A stretch of DNA of 64,000 nt from the NCBI RefSeq assembly GCF_003206045.1, contig NZ_PZJM01000013.1:111389-175388 (forward strand), read 5' to 3'. Source of the stretch: Salinicola lusitanus. Its GTDB lineage: Bacteria; Pseudomonadota; Gammaproteobacteria; Pseudomonadales; Halomonadaceae. This document shows, one piece after another, positions 12,081 to 22,340 of the stretch. Below the pieces are notes generated by a model that saw only the letters and a program-made list of their open reading frames with translations, ran no database searches and was not told the origin of the DNA. The stretch's first letter is position 1. Each line of letters starts with the position of its first letter. The position numbers and the translations under genes were made by a program.

Positions 12081-12108
12081 GTTATGCCACTTGCGCGAGC
12101 CGGCTCAA
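12081..12108 (-). promoter_or_regulatory. Sigma-70 promoter of the sugar ABC operon
   Basis: On the minus strand, TTGAGC and CATAAC are separated by 16 bases. The palindromic operator lies just downstream, mirroring the layout of the divergent porin promoter. The hexamers are moderate matches. Confidence 0.5.
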
Positions 12109-12174
12109 CCCGGACTTTGGTTGTAAAGGGGCGTTGGCGAGGGCTGAGTGCAAAAGCGCGCCGAGCGCTCGTGA

Positions 12175-13992
<1,818 letters not shown>

Positions 13993-14043
13993 GTCGCAAG
14001 CCGACCTGGCTCGAGCCCGCCGTCAGCGGCGGGCCGTGTGATC

Positions 14044-14077
14044 CGACGCCCCGCCGATCGTGATCGGCGGGGCGTCG
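14044..14077. terminator. Hairpin terminator after the porin
   Basis: A near-perfect 16-bp stem (CGACGCCCCGCCGATC with its complement) and a two-base loop follow the porin stop by about 50 bases. The T-run after it is short (CCTTT). The stem is symmetrical and lies between two converging genes, so it may act in both directions. Confidence 0.65.
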
Positions 14078-14131
14078 CCTTTCAGGCGCCGTGGTGCCGG
14101 ATGACGCTGGCAGGCGAAAGGTCGTGCGGCG

Positions 14132-15058
14132 TCAGGTGAAGGAGAGCAGCAGCAGGATCAGCGGCGGTGAGAGCAGCGAGAGCAGAAAGCCGCTGACGAT
14201 GGCCACTGGCACGCAGGCGATGCCGCCATGCTTCTGGATCACCGGCAGGGTGAAGTCCATCGCTGTGGCGCCGCTGTAGCCGATCGCCAGCGGCACCGCG
14301 CCGCGGATGAACAGTGGCACCAGCAGAAAGGCCAGAAGCTCCCGGGCCAGATCGTTGAAGAAGGCCGCCCCGCCCAGCACCGGTCCGAGCTGGTCGCCGA
14401 TCAGAATGCCGGAGAGCGAATACCAGCCAAACCCCGCCGCCATCGCCATCCCCTCGTTCCAGGGTAACTGGAGCAGCGGTGCCGCGATCAGCCCCGCCAG
14501 CATCGAACTCACGAATACGGTCGTCGCGATCGCCAGGCCCAGCCGGTTGAGCAGAATCTGGCGCAGCCCCAGCCCCGAATTGCGCAGCTGGCAGCCGATC
14601 AGGCCGAGCAGAACGTAGAGCGTCCAGGTGGCCAGGGTCTCGGCCTGGGCCGCCGGGTGCCAGCCGAGCAGGCGCATGCCCGCGCCGAGCAGTACGCCAC
14701 CGGCGACCACGGCGCACAGCAGCACCGAGCCCTTCATCGCCTGCCACTTGCCGAGTGGCGCGGCATCGTCGCCGGCGATGCGCTCGACCCGTGCCATTGG
14801 CCGCCGCGACAGCCACCACAGGGCGAGCAGATTGAGCGGCGAGATCACCAGGAACAGCACCAACGCCGTGGACCCGATGCGGGACAACTGCCCCAGCAGG
14901 TTCTCCAGCCCGCCCAGACTGATACCCATCAGCAGCAGGATCACGTAGACCGAGGCGCTGACGCCGCGATCGATGGCCTGACGAACCCCGGCGTGGCGAA
15001 CGGGGATCAGGTAGCCGACGATCAACGGCAGCAGTATCCACAATAACCCCAGCAGCAT
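14132..15058 (-). CDS. lysO: LysO-family (DUF340) lysine exporter
   Basis: Inner-membrane protein of 308 residues similar to E. coli LysO (YbjE), which exports lysine and thialysine. The stretches PLIVGYLIP, FGWYSLSGIL, AAFFNDLAREL and ATAMDFTLPV match the family. The ATG at 15058 has GGGAGGG three bases upstream and matches the start of the E. coli protein, so the in-frame start 12 codons earlier is rejected. The exact substrate is inferred from the family. Confidence 0.88.
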   Translation of the reverse strand: MLLGLLWILLPLIVGYLIPVRHAGVRQAIDRGVSASVYVILLLMGISLGGLENLLGQLSRIGSTALVLFLVISPLNLLALWWLSRRPMARVERIAGDDAAPLGKWQAMKGSVLLCAVVAGGVLLGAGMRLLGWHPAAQAETLATWTLYVLLGLIGCQLRNSGLGLRQILLNRLGLAIATTVFVSSMLAGLIAAPLLQLPWNEGMAMAAGFGWYSLSGILIGDQLGPVLGGAAFFNDLARELLAFLLVPLFIRGAVPLAIGYSGATAMDFTLPVIQKHGGIACVPVAIVSGFLLSLLSPPLILLLLSFT

Positions 15059-15106
15059 GATCCCTCCCGAAGCGAACCCATGAGTCACCGGCAATGACGC
15101 GGCACG

Positions 15107-15138
15107 AAAAAAACGGACGCCGATGAATCGGCGTCCGT
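15107..15138 (-). terminator. Rho-independent terminator of the DUF3108 gene
   Basis: A perfect stem (ACGGACGCCGAT with its complement) is followed on the minus strand by a run of seven or more T. It lies about 55 bases after the stop of the DUF3108 gene. Confidence 0.85.
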
Positions 15139-15193
15139 GATTGGCAACGAACTCTAGAGGATGTGTGCCGAGGAGGGAAGAACGGCCGGCCGA

Positions 15194-15913
15194 TTATCCG
15201 CCGGAAGTGCTCGCCGAGGCCGAGTTCGACGGGGCGAGCGTCAGATCCGTGAGCGTGAGATGGCTGCGTTCCTCGTCGTCGCGCACGTAGCGCATCCCGA
15301 GCAGCAGGCCGGGGATCTCGCGGTGAAAGGTCAGGTAGAGATGTCGGCCTCGTTTATCGGGGTCCCAGGTGTCCACGGTGACGCCCGGGAACGTGCCGGC
15401 GGGCGTCTGGATGTCGCTACGATCGATCACCCGATAGTAGAGCATCTCCGTCTTGCCCTTGTGATTCTGGTAGTCGAGCTGGCAGGGCGAGACCTGAGTG
15501 CTGGCGCAGCGGGCATCCGGCGCCTTGCGTGAAAGATCGAAAAGTGCGGTCTGGCGGTCCGGCAACGCCTGCAACTGGGCCCGGTTCAGATGGTATTTAT
15601 CGCCAATCCCCACCAGCGAGTACGAACTGGTGTAATCCAGCGCCTGCACGCGGTCGCCATCGAGCTGAAATCGGCCGCGCTCCTCGCCACTGGCGACCTT
15701 GATGCTGGCTCGCATGTCGCTCTCCCAGACATCGCCGGTTTGCACGTCATTGCCCCGGTGCGAGAGCTGGTGGGTGATCGTCGCATCCGGCCAGCCGCTG
15801 ATGTCGAGCCGGTAGTGGGCGGTGAACGGCGTCGGTGCCGCCAGTGCCAAGGAGCTGACGGTCGTCAGGAGCAGAGCGGCAAGGGCCTTGAGAGTCGAAA
15901 TTCGGTATGACAT
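15194..15913 (-). CDS. DUF3108 periplasmic protein
   Basis: Predicted secreted protein of 239 residues with a signal peptide (hydrophobic KALAALLLTTVSSLALA, cleavage about residue 25) and a DUF3108-type domain over the mature part. That domain is a beta-rich fold of unknown function. GAGG lies six bases before the ATG at 15913, whereas the ATG two codons earlier directly abuts it, so I use 15913. The C-terminus is a short Ser/Gly tail. A strong terminator follows, so it is probably transcribed alone. Confidence 0.8.
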   Translation of the reverse strand: MSYRISTLKALAALLLTTVSSLALAAPTPFTAHYRLDISGWPDATITHQLSHRGNDVQTGDVWESDMRASIKVASGEERGRFQLDGDRVQALDYTSSYSLVGIGDKYHLNRAQLQALPDRQTALFDLSRKAPDARCASTQVSPCQLDYQNHKGKTEMLYYRVIDRSDIQTPAGTFPGVTVDTWDPDKRGRHLYLTFHREIPGLLLGMRYVRDDEERSHLTLTDLTLAPSNSASASTSGG

Positions 15914-15993
15914 GAACATCCTCGAAAGCGAATCGGCGATCTATCCCTTTCAGACGCCGAGCCGCCGCCGGTGTTCCCGATCATCAGGCTGGA

Positions 15994-17112
15994 TCAGGCG
16001 ACGGGCCACACTCTGCCGAGCCGCTCTACCGTGTGTTGCCACTTCGGCGTCGTCGGCTTGCAGACGGTGTTCTGGTTACCGAACAACCCCACCTCGCTGA
16101 ACGTGTCGTTCCTCGCTACCGTATGCATCCAGCGCACGGGCACGAGATACTCCGCCTCCTCTTCATCGAACCCGGTTTGAAAAAGATGCGGGTACGATTC
16201 GTGCGAGAGACCAGTGTCTTGGTCAATGATCTCCGGCAGCGTTCTTCCACCTTCATTCTCGAACCGGTATTCATCGGCCCGGCAGCGCTCGCCGGTGACG
16301 ATGCCGACACCGACATAACCCGTCTTGGGAATATTCACCCAGACGCGATCCCCCTCGGAAAGCATGGATAACGTCTTCGAGTACCAGGTCGCGCCGCCGC
16401 CGGCGATGAAGCCCAGTCGTCTTGCCAGCGACCATGGCCTGTCGTCACCGAACGAGGCGTAGAACTCGCCGTTCCAGGGCTCCTTGCGGCCCTTGGTGAT
16501 GGCGCGCTCCTGGCTCTCGTCCGGATCGATCATCCAGGCGCGACTCAGGTAGCGGTTGCCGCCATCTTCGAACGCCGCGAAGAACAGCGCGTTGATGGAC
16601 ATCTGCGCGTAGTCGTTGAGATAGGTGATGATGCGCTCGGTGCTGGCATCCAGCTTGGTCGCGACGACTACCATCTGATGCTGTTCGTTGACCGAGGCGT
16701 CCGACAGCGCGATGCCGAACTTGGCCTGGAACGCTTCGTCCAGCGTCTCGTGCGGGCGTGAGTAGCGTCTGGCGAAGTCGAGATAGATATCGACGATCTC
16801 GCTGTCCCCCAGGCCCGCGATCCACGAGGCGTAGTCGATGGTCTGGGCGACGACCTCGCGAGGCGTCTTGTCCCGCTTGAGTTCGATGATGATCACCGTG
16901 CCGTTGGCATCGATCGCCAACAGGTCGATCAGCTTGTCGAAGGCCGTGCGCACCTGCCGGCCGATCAGCAGCCAGTCCCGATTGAGAATCGAGACGTCCT
17001 GCATGATCTGCGCTTCCAGCAGCCCCTCATCGGTCAGCCCGGCGGGGCGTAGCCGCTGCGGGTGTTCGCCCACGCCGCTGGCCAGCTTCCAGATACCCTG
17101 TTCGATCGCCAC
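15994..17112 (-). CDS. PD-(D/E)XK nuclease-like protein (NucS/DUF91 type)
   Basis: Protein of 372 residues. The N-terminal half has the PD-(D/E)XK pattern of the NucS/DUF91 family: Asp63 in LIDLLAID, Glu77-x-Lys79 in IIIELKRDK and Gln90 in EVVAQTIDYASW, suggesting a metal-dependent DNA nuclease. The C-terminal third (from about 240; GDRVWVNIPKTGYVGVGIV) looks like a small beta-barrel that may bind nucleic acid. It starts at a GTG directly after the stop of the GhrA-like gene (TGAGTG), so the two are probably translated together. The physiological role is unknown; repair or defence are possibilities only. Confidence 0.72.
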   Translation of the reverse strand: MAIEQGIWKLASGVGEHPQRLRPAGLTDEGLLEAQIMQDVSILNRDWLLIGRQVRTAFDKLIDLLAIDANGTVIIIELKRDKTPREVVAQTIDYASWIAGLGDSEIVDIYLDFARRYSRPHETLDEAFQAKFGIALSDASVNEQHQMVVVATKLDASTERIITYLNDYAQMSINALFFAAFEDGGNRYLSRAWMIDPDESQERAITKGRKEPWNGEFYASFGDDRPWSLARRLGFIAGGGATWYSKTLSMLSEGDRVWVNIPKTGYVGVGIVTGERCRADEYRFENEGGRTLPEIIDQDTGLSHESYPHLFQTGFDEEEAEYLVPVRWMHTVARNDTFSEVGLFGNQNTVCKPTTPKWQHTVERLGRVWPVA

Positions 17113-18042
17113 TCAATACCCCGCTTCGGGATCGATGGTCTCGACCGCCTTGCCCTTCGACATCGCGTCCAGTGCGTCGGCGACCTGGTCGGCGGCGGCG
17201 CCGATCGGCGTGGGGCCTGCCATGTGCGGGGTGATCAGAATGCGCGGATGGCGCCACAGCGGGCTCTCCGCCGCCAGCGGCTCGGTGGGGAAGGCATCCA
17301 GCAGGGCGCCGCGCAGGTGGCCTTCGTGCTCTCCTTCACCGAGTGCGTCGAGCAGCGCCGGCTCGTCGATCAGCGTGCCGCGCCCCGGGTTGATCAGATT
17401 GGCGCCATTGGGGAGCTTGGCCAGGTTGTCGCGATTGATGATGTGCCGGGTGGCTGGGGTGTCGGGGAGCAGCGTGATCAGCGTCTTGACCTGACGCAGC
17501 AGGGTGTCGAGCCCCTCATCGCCATGGTGACAGGCGATGCCTTCGATCCGCTTGGGTGAGCGGCTCCAGCCGTGAACGGGGTAGCCGTCGGCGGCGAGCA
17601 TCTGCGACACCCGCGTCCCGATGGCGCCGAGCCCCAGCACGCCCACCGGCCAGTCGGGCTTGTCGACGACCGGCACCTCGCGCCACTCGGCACTGGCTTG
17701 CTGACGTCGGTAGCGGTCGAAGTCGCGCTGGAAATGGAGTACGCCATAGCGAGCGTAGTCGCCGATCAGTTCGCCCATGCCGGCGTCGCGCAGTTTGACG
17801 ATGGGGATCTCGCGGGGGAGTGCGGGGTTCTGCAACAGGGCATCGACCCCGGCGCCGAGATTGACGATGCCCTTGAGCGCCCTCTGTTCCTCGAAGACCG
17901 AGGCGGGCGGTTTCCAGGCGACCAGGTAGTCCACCTGCGGGTTGCCACTGTCCGCCGCAATCTGGATCTCGGCGTCCGGCAGGCGCTCGAGCAGGATGTT
18001 GCGCCACTGCTCGGCGTCACTATGGTAGATCAGGACTCGCAT
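17113..18042 (-). CDS. ghrA: Glyoxylate/hydroxypyruvate reductase A
   Basis: NAD(P)H-dependent D-2-hydroxyacid dehydrogenase of 309 residues, the size of E. coli GhrA, reducing glyoxylate to glycolate or hydroxypyruvate to glycerate. The nucleotide-binding motif GVLGLGAIGTRVSQ lies mid-protein. The catalytic Arg is in NPGRGTLIDE and the catalytic His in ITPHMAG. It shares a TGAGTG junction with the downstream nuclease-like gene. The family is clear; true substrate preference is not. Confidence 0.9.
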   Translation of the reverse strand: MRVLIYHSDAEQWRNILLERLPDAEIQIAADSGNPQVDYLVAWKPPASVFEEQRALKGIVNLGAGVDALLQNPALPREIPIVKLRDAGMGELIGDYARYGVLHFQRDFDRYRRQQASAEWREVPVVDKPDWPVGVLGLGAIGTRVSQMLAADGYPVHGWSRSPKRIEGIACHHGDEGLDTLLRQVKTLITLLPDTPATRHIINRDNLAKLPNGANLINPGRGTLIDEPALLDALGEGEHEGHLRGALLDAFPTEPLAAESPLWRHPRILITPHMAGPTPIGAAADQVADALDAMSKGKAVETIDPEAGY

Positions 18043-18157
18043 CTCGGCTCCGTCGTCGCTGTTGGGTCATGTCTTGTCATCATGGCAGGTTGTCCGTGGC
18101 GAAAGAAACCGCCGCGGGCGGCTTGGCGGGTTTGCTGACCAGTTGACACCGTTCGTG

Positions 18158-18192
18158 TAGCCCATAGCCCGTAGCTCGTAGCCCGTAGCCCG
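18158..18192. repeat. Five tandem copies of a 7-bp repeat
   Basis: The heptamer TAGCCCG occurs five times head to tail, twice with a single change (TAGCCCA, TAGCTCG). It lies just after the enuR stop. The arrangement is typical of slippage-prone short repeats; no function is evident. Confidence 0.85.
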
Positions 18193-18198
18193 TGGACT

Positions 18199-19605
18199 TC
18201 AGTAAGCGATCTCCAGCATCGGCGGCGGCGCTTCGCCGAGCAGCTGGCTCAGCACGTCCAGGCCGCTGGCCAGGCGTGACAGATCCGGTTCGGCTCCCAG
18301 GCTGATGCGAACACGCCGCGGCATGGCGGACGGCTCGACCAGGAACGGCTGGGCGGTGGTGATGGCAACACCTTCCTGGCGCGCCTGCTGCTGCAGCTCT
18401 TCCGCCCGCCACGGCTCCGGCAGCATCAGCCAGATATGCAGGCTGCTGGGGCGCGATTCGATGGCATGCCCCGCTAGCTTGCGTGATGCCAGCTGCTGGC
18501 GTTCCGCCAGCAACTGGCGCTGTTCGTGGGCGAGCGTGTCGACCATGCCGCTGGCCAGCCAGTAATCCGCCAGTTCGAACACCAGCGGGGTGGCCATCCA
18601 GCTGGTGGCGCGCAGTCTCGGCAAGGTGTGGTGCATCTGGCCGCGGGGCACGCTGAGGTAGCCGGCGCGCAGCCCGGGGACGGTGGCCTTGGTCAGGCTG
18701 GTGACGTGGAAGCTCTGCTGGGGCAGCCTGGCGGTCAGGGAGGTGAGGCCTGCGGGCTCCAGCAGCGCATGGACATCGTCCTCAATCAGCCACACATCGT
18801 GACGCAGCAGGATCTCCGCCACGACGTCGCGACGGGCGTTCTCCATGGTCGCGCCGGTGGGGTTGAGCTGGGTCGGGGTCAGGCAGACGGCTCGCGGGCG
18901 GTATCTCATGATGGCCGCCTCCAGCGCTTCAGGGATGACACCCTGCTCGTCGATCGCCACGCCGTGCAACTGGAAGCCGAGGGTGCGCGCCAGCGCGATC
19001 AGGCCGTGATCGGTCAGCGCCTCGGTCAACACGATATCGCCGTGCTGGACCACGGTGGCGATCGCCAGCATCAGCCCATGGGCGGCGCCATTGCAGAGCA
19101 GTCGGTCGTCGGTCTCGCCGGGGACGCCGAGGCGCTCCTTCAACCAGACGTTGGCGCGCTCGCGCTGATGCAGCAGGCCGGCGATCGGGCGGCTGGCGCC
19201 GATGACGTCGGCATGGGCGGACCTGGCTAGTTCCGCCAACGCCTCGCGAAAGCGCCGGTGGTGAGAGGGCGGACAGACCGGATGGGCGATCGACAGGTCG
19301 ATGGGGGCGTCGTCGCTGACCGCGGCCGGCGCCCGCAGGTATTCGTTCTCGGAATCGCCCTCGGCATCGCGAATCCAGGTACCGCTGCCGACTCGGGCCT
19401 GGACGAGGCCGCTCTTCTCGGCCTGCTCGTAAGCTCGCGACACGGTCTGCACGCTGACCCCCAGCGTCTCGGCGAGTTCGCGATGGGTCGGCAGGCGCAT
19501 GCCTGGCGAGAGCACGCCATGGCGAACTGCCTCGGCGAGGGCGCGAGCGATGGAAAGGTATTTGGGGCCGTGCCCGCCGAGGAAGGGCGTCAGGTCGATT
19601 GTCAT
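18199..19605 (-). CDS. enuR: MocR-type regulator of ectoine catabolism (EnuR)
   Basis: MocR/GntR-family regulator of 468 residues. A winged helix-turn-helix (about 10-80; LAETLGVSVQTVSRAYEQAE) is fused to a class-I aminotransferase-like domain. The PLP lysine is Lys306 in TSLTKATVPGLRAGY. It diverges from doeA, as expected of EnuR, which represses ectoine and hydroxyectoine catabolism genes and responds to pathway intermediates such as acetyl-diaminobutyrate or diaminobutyrate. A strong inverted repeat lies in the shared intergenic region. Identity as EnuR rests on family and position. Confidence 0.88.
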   Translation of the reverse strand: MTIDLTPFLGGHGPKYLSIARALAEAVRHGVLSPGMRLPTHRELAETLGVSVQTVSRAYEQAEKSGLVQARVGSGTWIRDAEGDSENEYLRAPAAVSDDAPIDLSIAHPVCPPSHHRRFREALAELARSAHADVIGASRPIAGLLHQRERANVWLKERLGVPGETDDRLLCNGAAHGLMLAIATVVQHGDIVLTEALTDHGLIALARTLGFQLHGVAIDEQGVIPEALEAAIMRYRPRAVCLTPTQLNPTGATMENARRDVVAEILLRHDVWLIEDDVHALLEPAGLTSLTARLPQQSFHVTSLTKATVPGLRAGYLSVPRGQMHHTLPRLRATSWMATPLVFELADYWLASGMVDTLAHEQRQLLAERQQLASRKLAGHAIESRPSSLHIWLMLPEPWRAEELQQQARQEGVAITTAQPFLVEPSAMPRRVRISLGAEPDLSRLASGLDVLSQLLGEAPPPMLEIAY

Positions 19606-19673
19606 GATGCAATAAAGCCTTTGACGGCACGCTGAGCGACGATGCTACTATCATCGTCGATGCATTGACCGAT

Positions 19674-19710
19674 AATTGTCATGAATATTGATAAGTAAAT
19701 CATGACAATT
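19674..19710. promoter_or_regulatory. Inverted repeat in the enuR-doeA intergenic region
   Basis: AATTGTCATGA and its exact reverse complement TCATGACAATT are separated by 15 bases, with 11-bp arms centred 26 bp apart. It lies between the divergent regulator and doeA, close to a possible -35 (TTGACC at 19665). It is the best candidate for the EnuR binding site. Confidence 0.6.
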
Positions 19711-19801
19711 TCACACCCGGTCGGCAAGCGGCAGGACACTCGGCTCGATCCCCTCGACTGCCGAGGTCCCAACAATTCGGTCCCGTTAGTCGAGTGGCTC
19801 C

Positions 19802-21001
19802 ATGTTTCAGGTTTCTTTGCCTTTCTCGCGTGAAGAGTACGCCAGTCGTTTGCACAAAGTGCGCGTTTCCATGGCGAGCCGCGGAATTGATGTTCTCGTT
19901 GTCAGCGATCCTTCCAACATGGGCTGGCTGACCGGGTACGACGGATGGTCGTTCTACGTTCACCAGTGCGTACTGATAGGGTTGGAGGGCGAGCCGGTCT
20001 GGTACGGCCGGCGCCAGGATGCCAACGGGGCCTGGCGCACCTGCTGGATGGATGCCGAGCGGGTGCGCTACTACCCGGATTACTATGTCCAGAATCCGGA
20101 CATGCACCCGATGGAGTATCTGGCCCAGTCGGTGCTGCCGGAGTATGGCTGGCACACCGGCAATGTCGGGCTGGAGATGGACAACTATTACTTCTCGGGC
20201 AAGGCCTATACCAGCCTGCTCAAGGAGTTGCCACACGCCCGGCTGGTCGATGCCACGGCGCTGGTCAACTGGTGCCGGGCGATCAAGTCGCCGCAGGAGA
20301 TCGCCTACATGCGCACGGCGGCGAGAATCGTCGAGTGCATGCACACCCGGATCATCGAGATGATCGAGCCCGGGCTGGCCAAGAGCAAGCTGGTCTCGGA
20401 GATCTATCGGGTCGGTACCGAAGGCTGGACCGACGAGCATGGCACGGTCCACGGTGGCGACTACCCCGCCATCGTGCCGCTGTTGCCGACCGGCAGCGAC
20501 GCGGCCGCGCCTCATCTGACCTGGGACGACACCCCGTTTCGCAAGGGCGAAGGGACGTTCTTCGAGATCGCCGGCTGCTACAAGCGCTACCACGCACCGC
20601 TATCGCGGACCGTCTTCCTCGGCAAGCCGCCGCAGGACTTCATCCGCGGCGAGTCGGCACTGCTCGAGGGGATCGACAACGGGCTGGCGGTGGCCAAGCC
20701 CGGCAATCGCTGCGCCGACATCGCGCTGGCGCTGGGCGCGGCCATGGACAAGTACGGTTTCGACCGTGGCGGGGCGCGCTGCGGCTACCCGATCGGCATC
20801 AGTTATCCGCCGGACTGGGGCGAGCGCACCATGAGTCTGCGCCCTTCCGACGAGACGATCCTCGAACCCGGCATGACCTTCCACTTCATGCCGGGCATGT
20901 GGATGGACGACTGGGGCCTGGAGATCACCGAGAGTATCCTGATCACCGACAAAGGTGCCGAGCCGCTATGCCATTTCCCGCGTCAGCTGTTCGTCAAGTA
21001 A
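19802..21001 (+). CDS. doeA: Ectoine hydrolase DoeA
   Basis: Cytoplasmic ectoine hydrolase of 399 residues that opens the ectoine ring to N-alpha-acetyl-L-2,4-diaminobutyrate (and acts on hydroxyectoine). It has the creatinase/M24 peptidase fold and closely resembles Halomonas DoeA over its whole length, for example TGYDGWSFYVHQCV, GGDYPAIVPLLP and MTFHFMPGMWMDDWGLEITE. It is the first gene of the doe operon and diverges from the MocR regulator. No strong ribosome binding site precedes the ATG, so the start rests on similarity. Confidence 0.95.
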   Translation: MFQVSLPFSREEYASRLHKVRVSMASRGIDVLVVSDPSNMGWLTGYDGWSFYVHQCVLIGLEGEPVWYGRRQDANGAWRTCWMDAERVRYYPDYYVQNPDMHPMEYLAQSVLPEYGWHTGNVGLEMDNYYFSGKAYTSLLKELPHARLVDATALVNWCRAIKSPQEIAYMRTAARIVECMHTRIIEMIEPGLAKSKLVSEIYRVGTEGWTDEHGTVHGGDYPAIVPLLPTGSDAAAPHLTWDDTPFRKGEGTFFEIAGCYKRYHAPLSRTVFLGKPPQDFIRGESALLEGIDNGLAVAKPGNRCADIALALGAAMDKYGFDRGGARCGYPIGISYPPDWGERTMSLRPSDETILEPGMTFHFMPGMWMDDWGLEITESILITDKGAEPLCHFPRQLFVK

Positions 21002-21060
21002 GCCGGGTCAGCTGTTGGTGAAACCAGAGTCGCCGGTCGTTGGTGGAACAAGGCCGGATA

Positions 21061-21077
21061 GCGGGCCTTAGGCCCGC
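21061..21077. other. GC-rich hairpin between doeA and doeB
   Basis: GCGGGCC-TTA-GGCCCGC forms a perfect 7-bp stem 60 bases after doeA. A second GC-rich imperfect stem and ATTTTGC follow. It could be a weak intra-operon terminator or an mRNA-stabilising structure. Confidence 0.4.
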
Positions 21078-21175
21078 CGGGGACTCGCCCCGCCCGGCTA
21101 TTTTGCTACCGTTCAATGACGCGCCTGTTAGCGATCCGCTGCGGCGCGTCATCCGTTTCATTGAGGAGAGTTCGC

Positions 21176-22216
21176 ATGTCCGCAACCCTGCGTCCCAGCC
21201 CGATCAGCGCCACCGTCGACTTCGATGCCCAGGGCGTTCAGCACGGTTTTCTCAAGCTGCCGATCTCCATCGACACTTCCGCATGGGGCGCGGTGATGAT
21301 CCCGATCACCGTGGTCGCCAACGGCGAAGGGCCCACGGCGCTGCTGACCGGCGGCAACCACGGCGACGAGTACGAAGGCATCACCTCGCTGCTCAAGCTC
21401 GCCAGCACGCTCCGGGCGGAAGACGTGCGCGGCCGCGTCATCATCGTGCCGATGATGAACCTGCCGGCGGCGGAAGCGGGCAAGCGGACCTCGCCGCTGG
21501 ATGGCGGCAACCTCAATCGGAGTTTCCCCGGCGATCCCAATGGCGGAGTCACCTCGCAGATCGCCGATTATTTCAACCGCGTGCTGGTGCCGATGTGCGA
21601 CGTGGCGCTGGATCTGCACTCCGGCGGTCGCACGCTGGACATCGTGCCCTTCGCCGCCGCGCATCGGCTCGACGATATCGGTCAGGAGCGTGCGAGCCTG
21701 GCCGGTGCGGTGGCCTTCGGCGCGCCCTATGCGATGATGATGTTCGAGCTCGACGCGACCAAGCTCTACGACACGGCGGTGGAGTCCCAGGGCAAGACCT
21801 TCGTCACCACCGAGCTGGGCGGCGGCGGCACCTCGACACCGGCAAGTCTGGCCGTGACCGAGCGGGGCGTACGCAACTTTCTGGTTCACTACGGTCTGGT
21901 GGAAGGCGAAGTCGAGACGCCCACCGAGCCCATGATCTACGTCGACATGCCGGATGCCAGCTGCTACGTCCAGAGCGAGCATTCCGGTCTGCTGGAACTG
22001 ACGGTCTCACTGGGGGAAATGGTCAAGCAGGGCGACGTGCTGGCGCGGGTCCATGACATGAGTCGCACCGGTGCGGTGCCGGTCGAGTACCGTGCCCGAC
22101 GCGACGGCGTGCTGATCGCCCGGCGCTTCCCGGCCAAGGTCGGAATGGGCGATACCATCGCCGTGGTCGCGGAAGTGGTCGAGTCTTTGGAACGTGACCA
22201 GACCCAACGCCAATGA
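21176..22216 (+). CDS. doeB: N-alpha-acetyl-L-2,4-diaminobutyrate deacetylase DoeB
   Basis: Zinc-dependent deacetylase of 346 residues from the succinylglutamate desuccinylase/aspartoacylase (M14-like) family. It converts N-alpha-acetyl-diaminobutyrate to diaminobutyrate plus acetate in the second step of ectoine breakdown. Zinc ligands are visible as His62 and Glu65 in GGNHGDEYEG and His148 in DLHSGG. GAGGAGAG precedes the ATG at 21176; an in-frame extension upstream has no support. It lies 174 bases after doeA, with a hairpin between. Confidence 0.94.
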   Translation: MSATLRPSPISATVDFDAQGVQHGFLKLPISIDTSAWGAVMIPITVVANGEGPTALLTGGNHGDEYEGITSLLKLASTLRAEDVRGRVIIVPMMNLPAAEAGKRTSPLDGGNLNRSFPGDPNGGVTSQIADYFNRVLVPMCDVALDLHSGGRTLDIVPFAAAHRLDDIGQERASLAGAVAFGAPYAMMMFELDATKLYDTAVESQGKTFVTTELGGGGTSTPASLAVTERGVRNFLVHYGLVEGEVETPTEPMIYVDMPDASCYVQSEHSGLLELTVSLGEMVKQGDVLARVHDMSRTGAVPVEYRARRDGVLIARRFPAKVGMGDTIAVVAEVVESLERDQTQRQ

Positions 22217-22259
22217 GTGAGCGAAGATCAGACGAGGCGAGCGCTGTTGAAAGAGCGGA

Positions 22260-22276
22260 GTTTACGAGGGGTAAAC
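22260..22276. repeat. Small palindrome between doeB and doeX
   Basis: GTTTAC-GAGGG-GTAAAC is a short inverted repeat within a non-coding spacer that also holds similar repetitive words (GAGCG, TTGAAA, GTTCAACGAGG). It may be part of a dispersed repeat family; only a genome search could tell. Confidence 0.3.
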
Positions 22277-22340
22277 GAGCGTCTTGAAACCGCGTTCAAC
22301 GAGGAATGGCCGAGCGTGATCCGTTTGGATGGTGTCTGGT

